Origin: an uncultured Clostridia bacterium
GTDB lineage: Bacteria; Bacillota; Clostridia; Christensenellales; UBA1242
NCBI GenBank assembly: GCA_947053595.1
Contig: CAMRSX010000013.1
Location: forward strand, 1 to 34,902
Length of the DNA stretch: 34,902 bases
Direction of reading: 5' to 3'
Positions within the stretch are counted from its first letter, which is position 1; each line of letters begins with the position of its first letter. Below are positions 1-7,295 of this stretch, piece after piece. Position numbers and translations under genes: made by a program. The notes under the pieces were generated by a model. It made no database searches and had not been told where the DNA came from. It saw only the letters and a list, made by a program, of their open reading frames with translations.

Positions 1-1
1 T

Positions 2-658
2 GAAGAAATTGATTCGGAAATGGAAAACTTTTTTAAATTATGTAAATTATATTCAAAAAATAATGATTATAACTTTAAAGAGTTTTTTACTTCGTTATAT
101 AATATTTTTCAATCTAAAAAATATGAAAGAAGTTTAAATTTAATTGGGCTCTGGGGAGAATTATATGTATTGTGTTTTCTAAAGTATGAATTAAATATAG
201 ATGGTAGCAAATATTGGCACGCAAGCAGTGTGGATAAATATGATTTTGTATTTCCTAATATTCCGCTAGAGATAAAAACAACCAATTCTAAAGAAAGATT
301 ATTATCTATTAAACATGATCAAATATTTAATAATCAATTTAAAATTTTAGGAGCTGTTTTTGTTGACAATAACAATAGTGGAGAGTCAATATTAGATTTG
401 ATAGCGAAGTTAAATAAGGATAAAAATATTGCTGGAAACATGGACTTTCAGTTGAAGTTGCAGCAGGAGATAATTAAATTAAGTGTAGATGATTTATCTT
501 CGCGTAAATTTACACTTAATGAACTAAAATTTTTTAAATCTTCAAAAATACCTTCTATTAGAGATATTCCTGAAAATATTACAGATATAGAATATAAATA
601 TTCTTGTGATAATTTACAAGGGATGTTGAAATCAGAATTAATAAATTTATTAAAATAG
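2..658 (+). CDS. PD-(D/E)XK nuclease-like protein, DUF4420 type (5' end cut by window edge)
   Basis: This resembles the DUF4420 (PD-(D/E)XK motif) family, putative restriction-type nucleases that usually sit in multi-gene DNA-targeting defence loci. Counting from the ATG at position 20, a GLWGEL motif lies at residues 43-48, a candidate metal-binding Asp at 75 (KYDF), and an ExK pair at E84/K86 inside LEIKTT, followed by an SIKHDQ segment. This matches the family order of GxxGEL, D, (I/V)E(V/I)KT. The frame stays open from position 2 with no stop, and the ATG at 20 has no Shine-Dalgarno. Family members usually carry about 100 more N-terminal residues, so I treat this as a left-truncated gene rather than one starting at 20. 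The next gene follows after 9 nt, which suggests an operon. The catalytic role is inferred from motifs only. Confidence 0.7.
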   Translation, partial: EEIDSEMENFFKLCKLYSKNNDYNFKEFFTSLYNIFQSKKYERSLNLIGLWGELYVLCFLKYELNIDGSKYWHASSVDKYDFVFPNIPLEIKTTNSKERLLSIKHDQIFNNQFKILGAVFVDNNNSGESILDLIAKLNKDKNIAGNMDFQLKLQQEIIKLSVDDLSSRKFTLNELKFFKSSKIPSIRDIPENITDIEYKYSCDNLQGMLKSELINLLK

Positions 659-667
659 GAGTAATTT

Positions 668-1492
668 ATGCTATACGTGGAAGAAAAAAAATATAAAATT
701 GATGACAATACAGATATCCTACTAATGGCATTATATCTTTCAAAATTTGATATGAGTGGCGTTTTGGAATTGAAGTATTCGAATAGAAATGAAGCTTTTA
801 TAAGAATAAGTCAAATATTTGGAATCAATAGCAATACATTAAGAATGCATAGAGATGAATTTGATGTCTTAACAGAAAGCAACAGAAAAGGTTGGAGAAA
901 TCGAGAACCACGAAGAGAGGTAAAGGATATTTACTCAAGATATGGTAATTTAGATATAAGACAATTCACTGAAATTATAATTAATGTTTTGCATAGAGCC
1001 GAATTACGAAAAATCAAAATTAGGGAAGAGTTATTAAGTGAAAAAGTATATATTGAAGATACGAACTTAATACTAGAGAGTGTCGAAAAAAGGAGACATT
1101 ATAGCAAAAGTCCCAAACCTGTTGGAAGGAAAGTGAAAACCGATAATTATACTTATTACAGAGATGCAACAATAGCGGCCGTTGCACTATGTAATGCTAA
1201 CTATTGTTGTGAAATAGATGAAACTCATAAGGGATTTATAAGAAAAACCAACGGGAAGAATTACACTGAACCTCATCATTTAATCCCGATTAGTTATCAG
1301 GATGAATTTAAAAACAGTTTGGATGTAGAAAATAATATTGTATCCCTTTGTAGTAATTGTCACAATAAACTTCATTATGGAAGAGATATTGTCAACGATT
1401 TAAAATTCTTGTACGATAAAAGAAAAGACTTGCTAAAACTGGCAGGGATTGATATAGCTTTTGAAAAACTTTTAGAGATGTATACAAAGTAA
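668..1492 (+). CDS. HNH endonuclease
   Basis: A 274-residue protein with a C-terminal zinc-type HNH nuclease domain. A first cysteine group lies near residues 175-182 (ALCNANYCC). The His-His-Leu-Ile-Pro signature follows at 203-207 (PHHLIP), then an asparagine in ENNIVSLC, then C228/C231/H232 and H236 (CSNCHNKLH). This is the usual C-C...HH...N...CxxCH arrangement of restriction-associated HNH enzymes. The N-terminal 140 residues are helical and basic and I recognise no domain there. A TAGGAG Shine-Dalgarno about 8 nt upstream supports the ATG at 668. It follows the DUF4420-like gene closely and is followed by a terminator, so it is probably the last gene of a restriction-like operon whose earlier genes lie left of the window. 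Whether the two nucleases work together is inference. Confidence 0.85.
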   Translation: MLYVEEKKYKIDDNTDILLMALYLSKFDMSGVLELKYSNRNEAFIRISQIFGINSNTLRMHRDEFDVLTESNRKGWRNREPRREVKDIYSRYGNLDIRQFTEIIINVLHRAELRKIKIREELLSEKVYIEDTNLILESVEKRRHYSKSPKPVGRKVKTDNYTYYRDATIAAVALCNANYCCEIDETHKGFIRKTNGKNYTEPHHLIPISYQDEFKNSLDVENNIVSLCSNCHNKLHYGRDIVNDLKFLYDKRKDLLKLAGIDIAFEKLLEMYTK

Positions 1493-1519
1493 AATATGTG
1501 CAACATGCACATATTTTTT
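1492..1519 (+). terminator. Rho-independent terminator after HNH gene
   Basis: A perfect 10-bp inverted repeat, AAATATGTGC / GCACATATTT with loop AACAT, runs into a T-rich tract. It begins on the last base of the HNH stop codon and closes the restriction-like operon. Confidence 0.8.
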
Positions 1520-1547
1520 GTTTTTTAAAAACTATTTTTGTCGAACA

Positions 1548-1824
1548 GGTCAAAAATGGCCTGACGATTTAAGAAAAAATGTAGTTAATAATATGTAGAG
1601 AGAAAAATATTTTTAATTTTTTTGTGAAAAGAGCTCAAAACCGGTAAGCGATTTGATGTTTTTTGTAGTTAATAATATGTAGGGAACAAAAAATTTTAAA
1701 CTTTTTTTAAAAATTTGCTAAAAACCCGTCACCTCTTTAATAGATTTTGTAGTTAATAATATGTAGGGGTGAAAATCTTTTATTATAAAAATTAGAATTC
1801 TGGTTAAAAAGTGGTTAACGATTT
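1548..1824. repeat. Four-unit imperfect tandem array, period 84-85 bp
   Basis: Three exact copies of TGTAGTTAATAATATGTAG start at 1580, 1664 and 1748, exactly 84 bp apart. A second, looser motif of the form GGTYAAAAA...CGATTT starts at about 1548, 1633, 1717 and 1802 and extends the same rhythm to a fourth unit that lacks the first motif. In three units the loose motif can form a small hairpin with different bases: CAGG/CCTG, GCT/AGC and GTTAA/TTAAC. The rest of each unit is AT-rich and diverged. The array fills most of the gap between the HNH terminator and the putative left att site. No coding function is visible. It may be a protein-binding array or a repeated small RNA. Confidence 0.75.
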
Positions 1825-1993
1825 TGAATTACGAGTGGTTAACATTTTTTACATTATAGGGGATCTAAATTTTATCTCTACGAGAATTTTAAATTTAAAG
1901 AAGGAGGTGAATACAAAATTAAAAGAAAAACTAACTAAATTTGTGCTAATTTTTATCAAGCAGGATAAGGAAATGGACTCAAAATCATTTTTG

Positions 1994-2012
1994 AAATCGC
2001 TACAATGCCCAA
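1994..2012. other. Candidate left attachment site (attL) of the integrase/ABC-3C element
   Basis: AAATCGCTACAATGCCCAA matches the sequence at 7003-7021 at 18 of 19 positions. The two lie 5009 bp apart and bracket xis, int and the ABC-3C genes. The right copy is the 5' arm of the tRNA-Thr terminator hairpin, a plausible recombination target. The left copy also keeps a weaker hairpin (GCTA...TAGC with CCC/GGG). No other att evidence such as an empty site is available here. Confidence 0.5.
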
Positions 2013-2089
2013 AATTTCAGGGGGATTAGCTGCATCACCTCAAGTGGTGTGATGATGTGATTTTGACTCACATTTCTCTATACGAAAGC

Positions 2090-2113
2090 AAGTGGGATAC
2101 CCACTTCTTTTTT
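2090..2113 (+). terminator. Terminator at the left end of the integrase element
   Basis: AAGTGGG / CCCACTT with loop ATA, followed by CTTTTTT. It lies between the candidate attL and xis, where it would block transcription entering the element. Just upstream, at about 2032-2052, another inverted repeat (CATCAC...GTGATG) has no T-run and may be a recombinase or regulator site. Confidence 0.75.
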
Positions 2114-2174
2114 ATTGTTTAGAAATAGAACGAATGATGAGAAAACTGAAAAATATAAACAATAAGGAGTAAAC

Positions 2175-2435
2175 ATGAACAACGATCAACAACTAAATAT
2201 TAACAATTTAATACAAACCGAAGTGAATAGAATTTCAACTAAATATGATAAAGATTTTTTGGACTGTGAAGACATTATGAAAATCACAGGACTTGGCAGA
2301 GATAATGTGAGAAGCCTTTTGAGAAGTAAAGATTTTCCAACAACTAAGGTTGGCAAAAGGCAAGTCGTGAGTGTGTTAAATTTTGTCACTTGGCTGACTT
2401 TAAACAACAACGCAAGTGAGGTGGCAAATGGCTAA
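2175..2435 (+). CDS. Small helix-turn-helix protein, probable excisionase
   Basis: An 86-residue protein. Residues 30-75 read as a winged helix or MerR/Xis-like DNA-binding unit (DCEDIMKITGLGRDNVRSLL, then a basic KVGKRQV turn). Excisionases and short helix-turn-helix directionality factors of this size typically precede tyrosine integrases in integrative elements of Firmicutes. A strong AAGGAG lies 8 nt before the ATG. Its last 8 nt overlap the integrase start, so the two are translationally coupled. Excisionase function is inferred from position and size. It could instead be a simple repressor of the integrase. Confidence 0.7.
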   Translation: MNNDQQLNINNLIQTEVNRISTKYDKDFLDCEDIMKITGLGRDNVRSLLRSKDFPTTKVGKRQVVSVLNFVTWLTLNNNASEVANG

Positions 2436-3822
2436 AAACAAAGTTGTAAGTAAAACAAGGAGAGCAAATGGTGAGGGCTCAATTTATCAAAGAAGTTCTG
2501 ATGGCAAATGGGTCGGCTGCATTACAATCGGTTATGACGAGAAAGGCAATCAAAAGAAGAAAAGTGTGTACGGCAATAGTCAAACAGAAGTGGCAAAAAA
2601 GCTGAGTGAAATTAGTGGCAGGATTAAAAGTAATTCTTATGAGCTTATTGAGAGCAAAACTTTTGGGGAGCTTATGACTGATTGGTTATTAGTGTTTAAA
2701 AAGAGCGCAGTCAGTCCAAGAACTTTTGAGGGGATTATTCGTAACTTTAGACTGCACATTGAGCCTGTAATTGGAAATATGAAGATTTATGATGTTGATA
2801 CATTTGTTGTGCAGAAGGTTATTAATAAGTTGATTGAAGAAAATTATTCAAATAATGTTGTAAAGAAAAATAAGCACATGATAAGTCAATTTTTTGAGTA
2901 TGCTATTGATAATAAATGGGTGATGGTCAATCCAACTTTGAAAGTTAAAATTAGAGTGCATGATCGCAAGGTTTATGATAGAAGCGAAAAGTATAAAGCT
3001 TTGCCGCCAGAAGTAAGAACAAAATTTTTGGAAGCTTTAATTAAAGACGAGAGCAACTTTTTAAAGCCTATGTGCATAGTTCTTATGTTCGCAGGACTTC
3101 GTATTGGCGAAGCTTGTGCATTGAAGTGGAAAAATGTTGACTTTGAAAATAAAACTCTTAAAATTGAAAGGGCAATTACTACCATTCCGAAGTTTGATAG
3201 TGAAGGACGAGTTATAAATAGAGTGACTGTTGTAGGAGATACAAAAACCACCTGTAGTGTGCGAGAAATCCCCATTGCAGATATTGTTGTAGAAACTCTA
3301 AAAACTTGGAAAGAAAAACAAATTTTAAGACAACAAACAAATAAAGAAGTCAAAGCTGATTTAACAGCGCCGACTTCTTTTATTTTTGCTAACGATGACG
3401 GAAGTGTGAGAACCTATTCAGGTTGCAGAATGATTTTTGATAGGTTTATTAGAAGAAACAATTTAAGCAAATATAATATTCATTTTCATGGACTTCGTCA
3501 CACTTTTTCAAACATGCTTTTTGAAATGAATGAGAACCCAAAAGTTATTCAGCAATTGCTTGGGCATAGAGATGTGAAGACGACTATTACAGTCTACAAC
3601 TCTGTTGATAGTGAATATGTTAGGCAAACAACTGATAAGTTTAATGAAAAACTGAAAGAAGATCAACTTGTACTTGAGAAAAAACAACGAGATGAAGTAT
3701 TGCAAGAGAAGAAAGAAAAACTATTGTCAGATATGTCAAATGATGAGTTTGATGATTTATTGGAACAACTAATGCTTGAACGTAGAGAAAGAAAGCGTAA
3801 ACAAAAAGATTTTGAGATGTAA
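2428..3822 (+). CDS. int: Tyrosine recombinase / phage-type integrase
   Basis: A 464-residue site-specific recombinase that would integrate and excise the surrounding element. The N-terminal region (about 10-65: NGEGSIYQR, GYDEKGNQKKKSVYG) is an AP2-like arm-binding domain. A SAM-like core-binding domain spans about 70-175. The catalytic domain holds all expected residues: R225 (AGLRIGEA), K273 (GDTKTT), H354 and R357 (HGLRHTF), H380 (LLGHRD) and nucleophile Y390 (TVYNSV). About 70 charged residues follow, longer than most relatives. I start at ATG 2428 because GAGGTG lies about 5 nt upstream; a GTG at 2416 would add only four residues. It is coupled to the excisionase-like gene and followed by the ABC-3C cassette. 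Confidence 0.95.
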   Translation: MAKNKVVSKTRRANGEGSIYQRSSDGKWVGCITIGYDEKGNQKKKSVYGNSQTEVAKKLSEISGRIKSNSYELIESKTFGELMTDWLLVFKKSAVSPRTFEGIIRNFRLHIEPVIGNMKIYDVDTFVVQKVINKLIEENYSNNVVKKNKHMISQFFEYAIDNKWVMVNPTLKVKIRVHDRKVYDRSEKYKALPPEVRTKFLEALIKDESNFLKPMCIVLMFAGLRIGEACALKWKNVDFENKTLKIERAITTIPKFDSEGRVINRVTVVGDTKTTCSVREIPIADIVVETLKTWKEKQILRQQTNKEVKADLTAPTSFIFANDDGSVRTYSGCRMIFDRFIRRNNLSKYNIHFHGLRHTFSNMLFEMNENPKVIQQLLGHRDVKTTITVYNSVDSEYVRQTTDKFNEKLKEDQLVLEKKQRDEVLQEKKEKLLSDMSNDEFDDLLEQLMLERRERKRKQKDFEM

Positions 3823-3870
3823 ATAAAATTTACAAATTTATTGAAAAAATATGTGAAATTTTGTATTATA

Positions 3871-3879
3871 TGTTATAAT
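3871..3879 (+). promoter_or_regulatory. Extended -10 promoter of the ABC-3C operon
   Basis: TGTTATAATG contains a perfect extended -10 (TG-N-TATAAT at 3874-3879). The -35 region is weak. The predicted start near 3886 leaves a leader of about 15 nt with AAGGA before the ATG at 3901. This gives the three defence genes a promoter separate from the integrase. It also argues against the longer reading frame from TTG 3841, which would overlap the promoter. Confidence 0.7.
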
Positions 3880-3900
3880 GATACAAAGGAAAATAAGAAA

Positions 3901-4872
3901 ATGAATAGGACAATTTTAATTGAAAAAATTAATTATTATTTATCGATTTTAAATTCTAGTGTAAAACTTAACAATTCACTAAATTTGACAAATGATACTG
4001 TTAACTGTGAAAACATCTTTAAAGAAGTTTTAAATCGGCTTTTTGATTACAACTTAGAAAATACAAATTTATTTAAATCAAATTTTGGAGCAATAGATTT
4101 AAAGGATGATATAAATAAAATTATATTTCAAGTTACATCAGAAAGAAGCACTGATAAAATTCAGAGCACTTTAGACAAAATCATTTTAAAAAGTTATAAA
4201 GAGTATAAATTGTATTTTTTAATTATTAGCGATGGTTCTGTCCAATATTTTAGGCAACAGAATTATTCAAACAAATATTTAGATGTGTTTGATAAGCAGA
4301 ATATATTATCTCTTAAAGATTTGGCGAGCTTTATTTCTACATTGGAGGTGTTTAAATTAGATAGTATTGAAAAAATATTAGAAGAGAATATAGTGGTTCC
4401 TTCACGTAATGTGCAAATGTTGGATACAAATTTGGCTGAAATTATTAATATGTTAGGTGAGGATGAAATTGAGCCGGGAGATAATAATCTTAACAGTTTT
4501 GAAATTATTAAGAAAATTGAATTTAATAATTTAAAAGAGAAAGAGGCGGATATATTAGAGTTAACCTCATATTATAGTAAACTAAATGCAAAATATAAAA
4601 CGCTTAATTTGTTAGGGAAAAATAAAGAAAGATGTGTTTTGCATAAATTGCACAAAATATACTTAAGTATTGTTTCTTTTAATGCTAATTTACCTGAAAG
4701 AGATATCTATGATAGAATTGTAGAAGAAGTTATAATATATGTTAAAAATAGTGCTAATTTTAATAAAATTTGCGAAGAAGAGTTGCTATTTTCCGTAGAA
4801 ATAATAGTTTGCGATGCATTTATTAAATGTAAAATTTTTAAAAATCCAAAGGGGTATTGTTATGTTAATTAA
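3901..4872 (+). CDS. SMEK-domain protein, ABC-three-component (ABC-3C) system effector/adaptor
   Basis: A 323-residue protein that I recognise as a SMEK-domain protein, the typical first component of ABC-3C conflict systems. Residues 36-110 carry the pattern CENIFKEVLNRLF...GAIDL...IIFQVTSERSTDKIQSTL...LYFLIIS, with D66, Q77-V78-T79 and K86 as conserved-looking positions. The C-terminal part (about 195-310) is helical (IVEEVIIYVKN and neighbours) and resembles the C-terminal domain that such proteins use to contact the middle component. No classical effector domain is fused. A short AAGGAAAAT-type Shine-Dalgarno precedes ATG 3901, which follows the promoter directly. The stop overlaps the next start by 11 bp. 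ABC-3C systems are predicted to act in phage or mobile-element defence; the activity of this protein is unknown. Confidence 0.75.
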   Translation: MNRTILIEKINYYLSILNSSVKLNNSLNLTNDTVNCENIFKEVLNRLFDYNLENTNLFKSNFGAIDLKDDINKIIFQVTSERSTDKIQSTLDKIILKSYKEYKLYFLIISDGSVQYFRQQNYSNKYLDVFDKQNILSLKDLASFISTLEVFKLDSIEKILEENIVVPSRNVQMLDTNLAEIINMLGEDEIEPGDNNLNSFEIIKKIEFNNLKEKEADILELTSYYSKLNAKYKTLNLLGKNKERCVLHKLHKIYLSIVSFNANLPERDIYDRIVEEVIIYVKNSANFNKICEEELLFSVEIIVCDAFIKCKIFKNPKGYCYVN

Positions 4873-5077
4873 TCATGATTTGCCACAGGCGAGTATTTAC
4901 TATATTTCTTACCTCATTTTAAAGAAGGTGGGAAAGTGCAACACATATGTAGATTTATTTTTAAATTTGAAACGGGAATATGATATTAATTTTAGATTAT
5001 TTGATCTAAGTTTAGATCTATTATTTATGATGAATAAAATACGAGTAGAAAAGAATGGAGTGATCATATGTTTGTAA
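4862..5077 (+). CDS. ABC-3C middle component (small linker protein)
   Basis: A 71-residue, mostly helical protein (QASIYYISYLILKKV, then LFDLSLDLLFMMNKI) with a short C-terminal beta-like end (VEKNGVIICL). Small winged-helix-like middle components of this size lie between the effector and the ATPase gene in ABC-3C operons, and I assign it by that position and shape rather than by a strong motif. I choose ATG 4862 because AAAGGGG lies about 7 nt upstream; the in-frame ATG at 4814 would add 16 residues inside the SMEK gene. It overlaps the SMEK stop by 11 bp and the ATPase start by 10 bp, so all three proteins are translationally coupled. Confidence 0.65.
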   Translation: MLINHDLPQASIYYISYLILKKVGKCNTYVDLFLNLKREYDINFRLFDLSLDLLFMMNKIRVEKNGVIICL

Positions 5078-6792
5078 AAAGATTAAAAATTTTGAAAGGC
5101 TCAGGAATTATCAGAGATATAACATTTAAAAATGGTCTCAATTTCATAGTTGATGAAACCATAGCTATAGATAACAGTACAGGAAATAGTGTTGGCAAAA
5201 CAACAGTTATTAAACTTATAGATTTCTGTTTGGGAGCGGATCCAAGAATAATTTATACAGACGCAGAAGATAGAAAAAAAGAATATACATTAGTAAAGAA
5301 TTTTTTGCAAGACAATAATATTGTCGTTCAATTACAATTAGTTCAAGATATTCTTGATGATAATTCATATAGTGTATTGATAGAAAGAAATTTTTTGCAA
5401 AGAAATAAGGCTATAAGAAACATAAACGGGGAAAAGATTCCGGCGTGTGATTTTGAAAATAAACTGGCAGAAGAAATTTTTGAATCTGCACATTTAACAA
5501 AACCGTCATTTAACCAATTAATAGCGCACAATATAAGATATAAGGATATTAGAATTAATAATACGTTTAAGTATCTCGATGCATTCTCAACCGACCAAGA
5601 TTATCAATTTTTGTTCTTATTTATGTTTGGTTGTCCATTTGGTAAATCCAATGAAAGGATTCAATTATTAGATAAACTGAAAATTGAAACAAGTTTCAAA
5701 GATAAATTAGAGAAAAAAGGTACTCAAAATGACCTTTTGATGTTTCTAGATACTGTAAATAAAGAAATAAGTAAAAAGGAAAAAACTATAAAGAATGTAC
5801 AGGACTATTCAAAATACAAAATTTTTATTGAACAAAAAAACAACAATGTGGGCAAAATTAATAGATTAAGCACATTGAAAGAAAATCTAAAATTCAGAAT
5901 TGCAATAATTGAAGAGTCTATTTCTGAATTAAATAATGAAAACTTTATGCCGGATTATAAAGACATAAAGGAGATTTATTCTGAATTTGCAAGTTTTAAT
6001 GAAAGTATGCAAGTTTCTTTTGAACAGGTGGTTGAGTATCATAATGAAATGATTAAAGATAGAAAGAAATTTATTGGGGAAGAATTGAAATCTCTACAAA
6101 AGCAGGAAAAACAATGTAGTGAAGAATTAAAAGCTTTAGTAGAAGAAAATGCTACTTTGGTTAATAAAATAAATGAAATTAATTGTAGAATAGATGTTGA
6201 AACCTTACAACTTGAATTGAGTAAGCTTTATGAAAAAAAAGGTGAGTATGAGACATATATAGAACAATTTGAAGAAATTAACAATCAAATAAAAGATATT
6301 AACTTGGAAATTGAAAGTATTGATGAAGAATTATTTTCTCCTAAATTTCAAAAAGTGTTGTTAAATAAGTTGAACAATTTTAATGATTATTTTTCAAAAG
6401 TTTCGAAAGATCTATATAATGAAGCATATTTAGTAACTTTTAATATTAAAGAAAATAAAAAGACGAAAATAAAAGTTTATGAATTTTCTGTGATTTATTC
6501 AAACTCTTATAGTACTGGTAAAAAACAGGGGGAGGTATTATGTTTTGATTTGGCATATTTAGAGTTTGCAAGAAAAAACAATTTACCAACGCTAGATTTT
6601 CTTGCTAATGATAAAAAGGAATTGCTACATCAAAATCAAATGATAAAGTTAAAAGATTACCTTTCAAACAAAAAAATGCAGTTTATTTGTTCTATAATGA
6701 AAGATAAATTACCAGATGAGTTAAACAAAGAGGAATATATTTGTGTAAAACTCAAACAAAGTGATAAATTGTTTAGAATTGAAAATAATTAA
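5068..6792 (+). CDS. ABC-3C system ATPase, DUF2326 C-terminus (RecN/SMC-like)
   Basis: A 574-residue ABC-type ATPase. The N-terminus has a strand-rich start (FVKRLKILKG), and the Walker A motif GNSVGKTT is at residues 39-46, followed by VIKLIDFCLG. Residues about 195-440 form a long charged coiled coil of the RecN/SMC kind, with repeated Lys/Glu-rich heptads. The C-terminal part (about 445-570: FSVIYSNSYSTGKKQGEVLCFDLAY, in pieces) matches the DUF2326 domain that completes the ATPase head. In ABC-3C systems this protein is the sensor or motor that is thought to control the SMEK effector through the middle component. A GGAGTG Shine-Dalgarno lies upstream. The gene is very AT-rich, like its partners and unlike the core genes after 8 kb. 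Confidence 0.85.
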   Translation: MFVKRLKILKGSGIIRDITFKNGLNFIVDETIAIDNSTGNSVGKTTVIKLIDFCLGADPRIIYTDAEDRKKEYTLVKNFLQDNNIVVQLQLVQDILDDNSYSVLIERNFLQRNKAIRNINGEKIPACDFENKLAEEIFESAHLTKPSFNQLIAHNIRYKDIRINNTFKYLDAFSTDQDYQFLFLFMFGCPFGKSNERIQLLDKLKIETSFKDKLEKKGTQNDLLMFLDTVNKEISKKEKTIKNVQDYSKYKIFIEQKNNNVGKINRLSTLKENLKFRIAIIEESISELNNENFMPDYKDIKEIYSEFASFNESMQVSFEQVVEYHNEMIKDRKKFIGEELKSLQKQEKQCSEELKALVEENATLVNKINEINCRIDVETLQLELSKLYEKKGEYETYIEQFEEINNQIKDINLEIESIDEELFSPKFQKVLLNKLNNFNDYFSKVSKDLYNEAYLVTFNIKENKKTKIKVYEFSVIYSNSYSTGKKQGEVLCFDLAYLEFARKNNLPTLDFLANDKKELLHQNQMIKLKDYLSNKKMQFICSIMKDKLPDELNKEEYICVKLKQSDKLFRIENN

Positions 6793-6808
6793 TTTAGAAA
6801 TATTTTTT

Positions 6809-6961
6809 AAAATTTCTGCACCTATTTGCACCTAATAGGGCAGTATGGGAGAGATTTTGATAGTTTTAGACCGATTTTTGAGTGAAACAATTTTGCTTGA
6901 AAGTCGGTCTTTTTTTTATGAAAATTTCTGCACCTAAATAGTGCTGATTTTGCACCTAATA
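6809..6961. repeat. Paired direct repeats near the right end of the element
   Basis: AAAATTTCTGCACCTA occurs at 6809-6824 and 6921-6936, and TTTGCACCTAATA at 6825-6837 and 6949-6961. All four contain TGCACCTA in the same direction. They lie just inside the candidate attR, on both sides of a terminator. This arrangement suits arm-type sites for the integrase N-terminal domain, but that role is inferred from position. Confidence 0.6.
6868..6917 (+). terminator. Terminator of the ABC-3C operon
   Basis: AGACCGA / TCGGTCT arms with inner pairing (TTTTTGAG region against CTTGAAAG) and a run of T after the second arm. It lies 75 nt after the ATPase stop. Confidence 0.8.
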
Positions 6962-7002
6962 TTTTTTAAAGGTAAAAATGAGGTAAATTTTAAGTAAAGA
7001 AA

Positions 7003-7046
7003 AAATCGCTAGAATGCCCAATTTATCGGGCTTTTAGCGATTTTTG
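7003..7046 (-). terminator. tRNA-Thr terminator, containing candidate attR
   Basis: AAATCGCTA and TAGCGATTT form the outer stem and GCCC/GGGC the inner stem, with T-runs on both strands, so it can end the tRNA transcript (minus strand) and transcripts from the element. Positions 7003-7021 repeat the 1994-2012 sequence with one mismatch and are the candidate right attachment site. Confidence 0.75.
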
Positions 7047-7050
7047 TGTG

Positions 7051-7126
7051 TGGAGCTAATACCGGGATTCGAACCCGGGACCTCCACCTTACCAAGGTGG
7101 TGCTCTACCTACTGAGCCATATTAGC
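7051..7126 (-). tRNA. tRNA-Thr (anticodon GGT)
   Basis: Read on the minus strand it folds as a complete cloverleaf. The acceptor GCTAATA pairs with TATTAGC. The D arm is GCTC/GAGC. The anticodon arm is CCACC/GGTGG with loop TTGGTAA and anticodon GGT. The T arm is CCGGG/CCCGG with TTCGAAT. The discriminator base is T and the CCA end is encoded. It probably marks the right border of the mobile island, because tRNA 3' ends and their terminators are common integration targets. Confidence 0.97.
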
Positions 7127-7188
7127 ATAGGTTATTTTTGCTTGTTTTTTATGAGGTCGTGGAGTCCTCAAAATGTGGCGTTTTTATT

Positions 7189-7226
7189 TTACCAAGGCTG
7201 TGCGCTACCTGCTGCGCCACGTAAGC
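7189..7226 (-). pseudogene. Truncated tRNA-Thr, 5' half only
   Basis: On the minus strand GCTTACG, a D arm (GCGC...GCGC), CAGCC and the loop TTGGTAA match the first half of a tRNA-Thr. The sequence then breaks off exactly after the anticodon loop into AT-rich DNA, with no GGCTG, T arm or 3' acceptor strand. It lies 62 bp upstream of the intact tRNA-Thr and shares CCTTGGTAA with it. This is probably a scar of recombination or integration at the anticodon loop. Confidence 0.75.
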
Positions 7227-7295
7227 ATACGTGATTTTGGATGAAATTTTATTATATTTTGTGAGGGGGAATTTTGAGCCTTTTTATCTTACATT

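Noticed and set aside
1580..1766. CRISPR array made of the three 19-bp repeats
   Set aside because: Repeats are too short, the 65-bp intervals are too long and are themselves related to each other, and no cas gene is nearby.
1811..2029. 72-codon open frame before the excisionase gene
   Set aside because: No ribosome site before its start; it begins inside the last unit of the repeat array and its end runs through the candidate att sequence. A good AAGGAGG near 1901 has no usable start at normal distance except an in-frame GTG that overlaps it.
7046..7234. 62-codon frame across the tRNA-Thr region
   Set aside because: It is the translation of the antisense strand of the tRNA gene (GIRTRD-type artefact).
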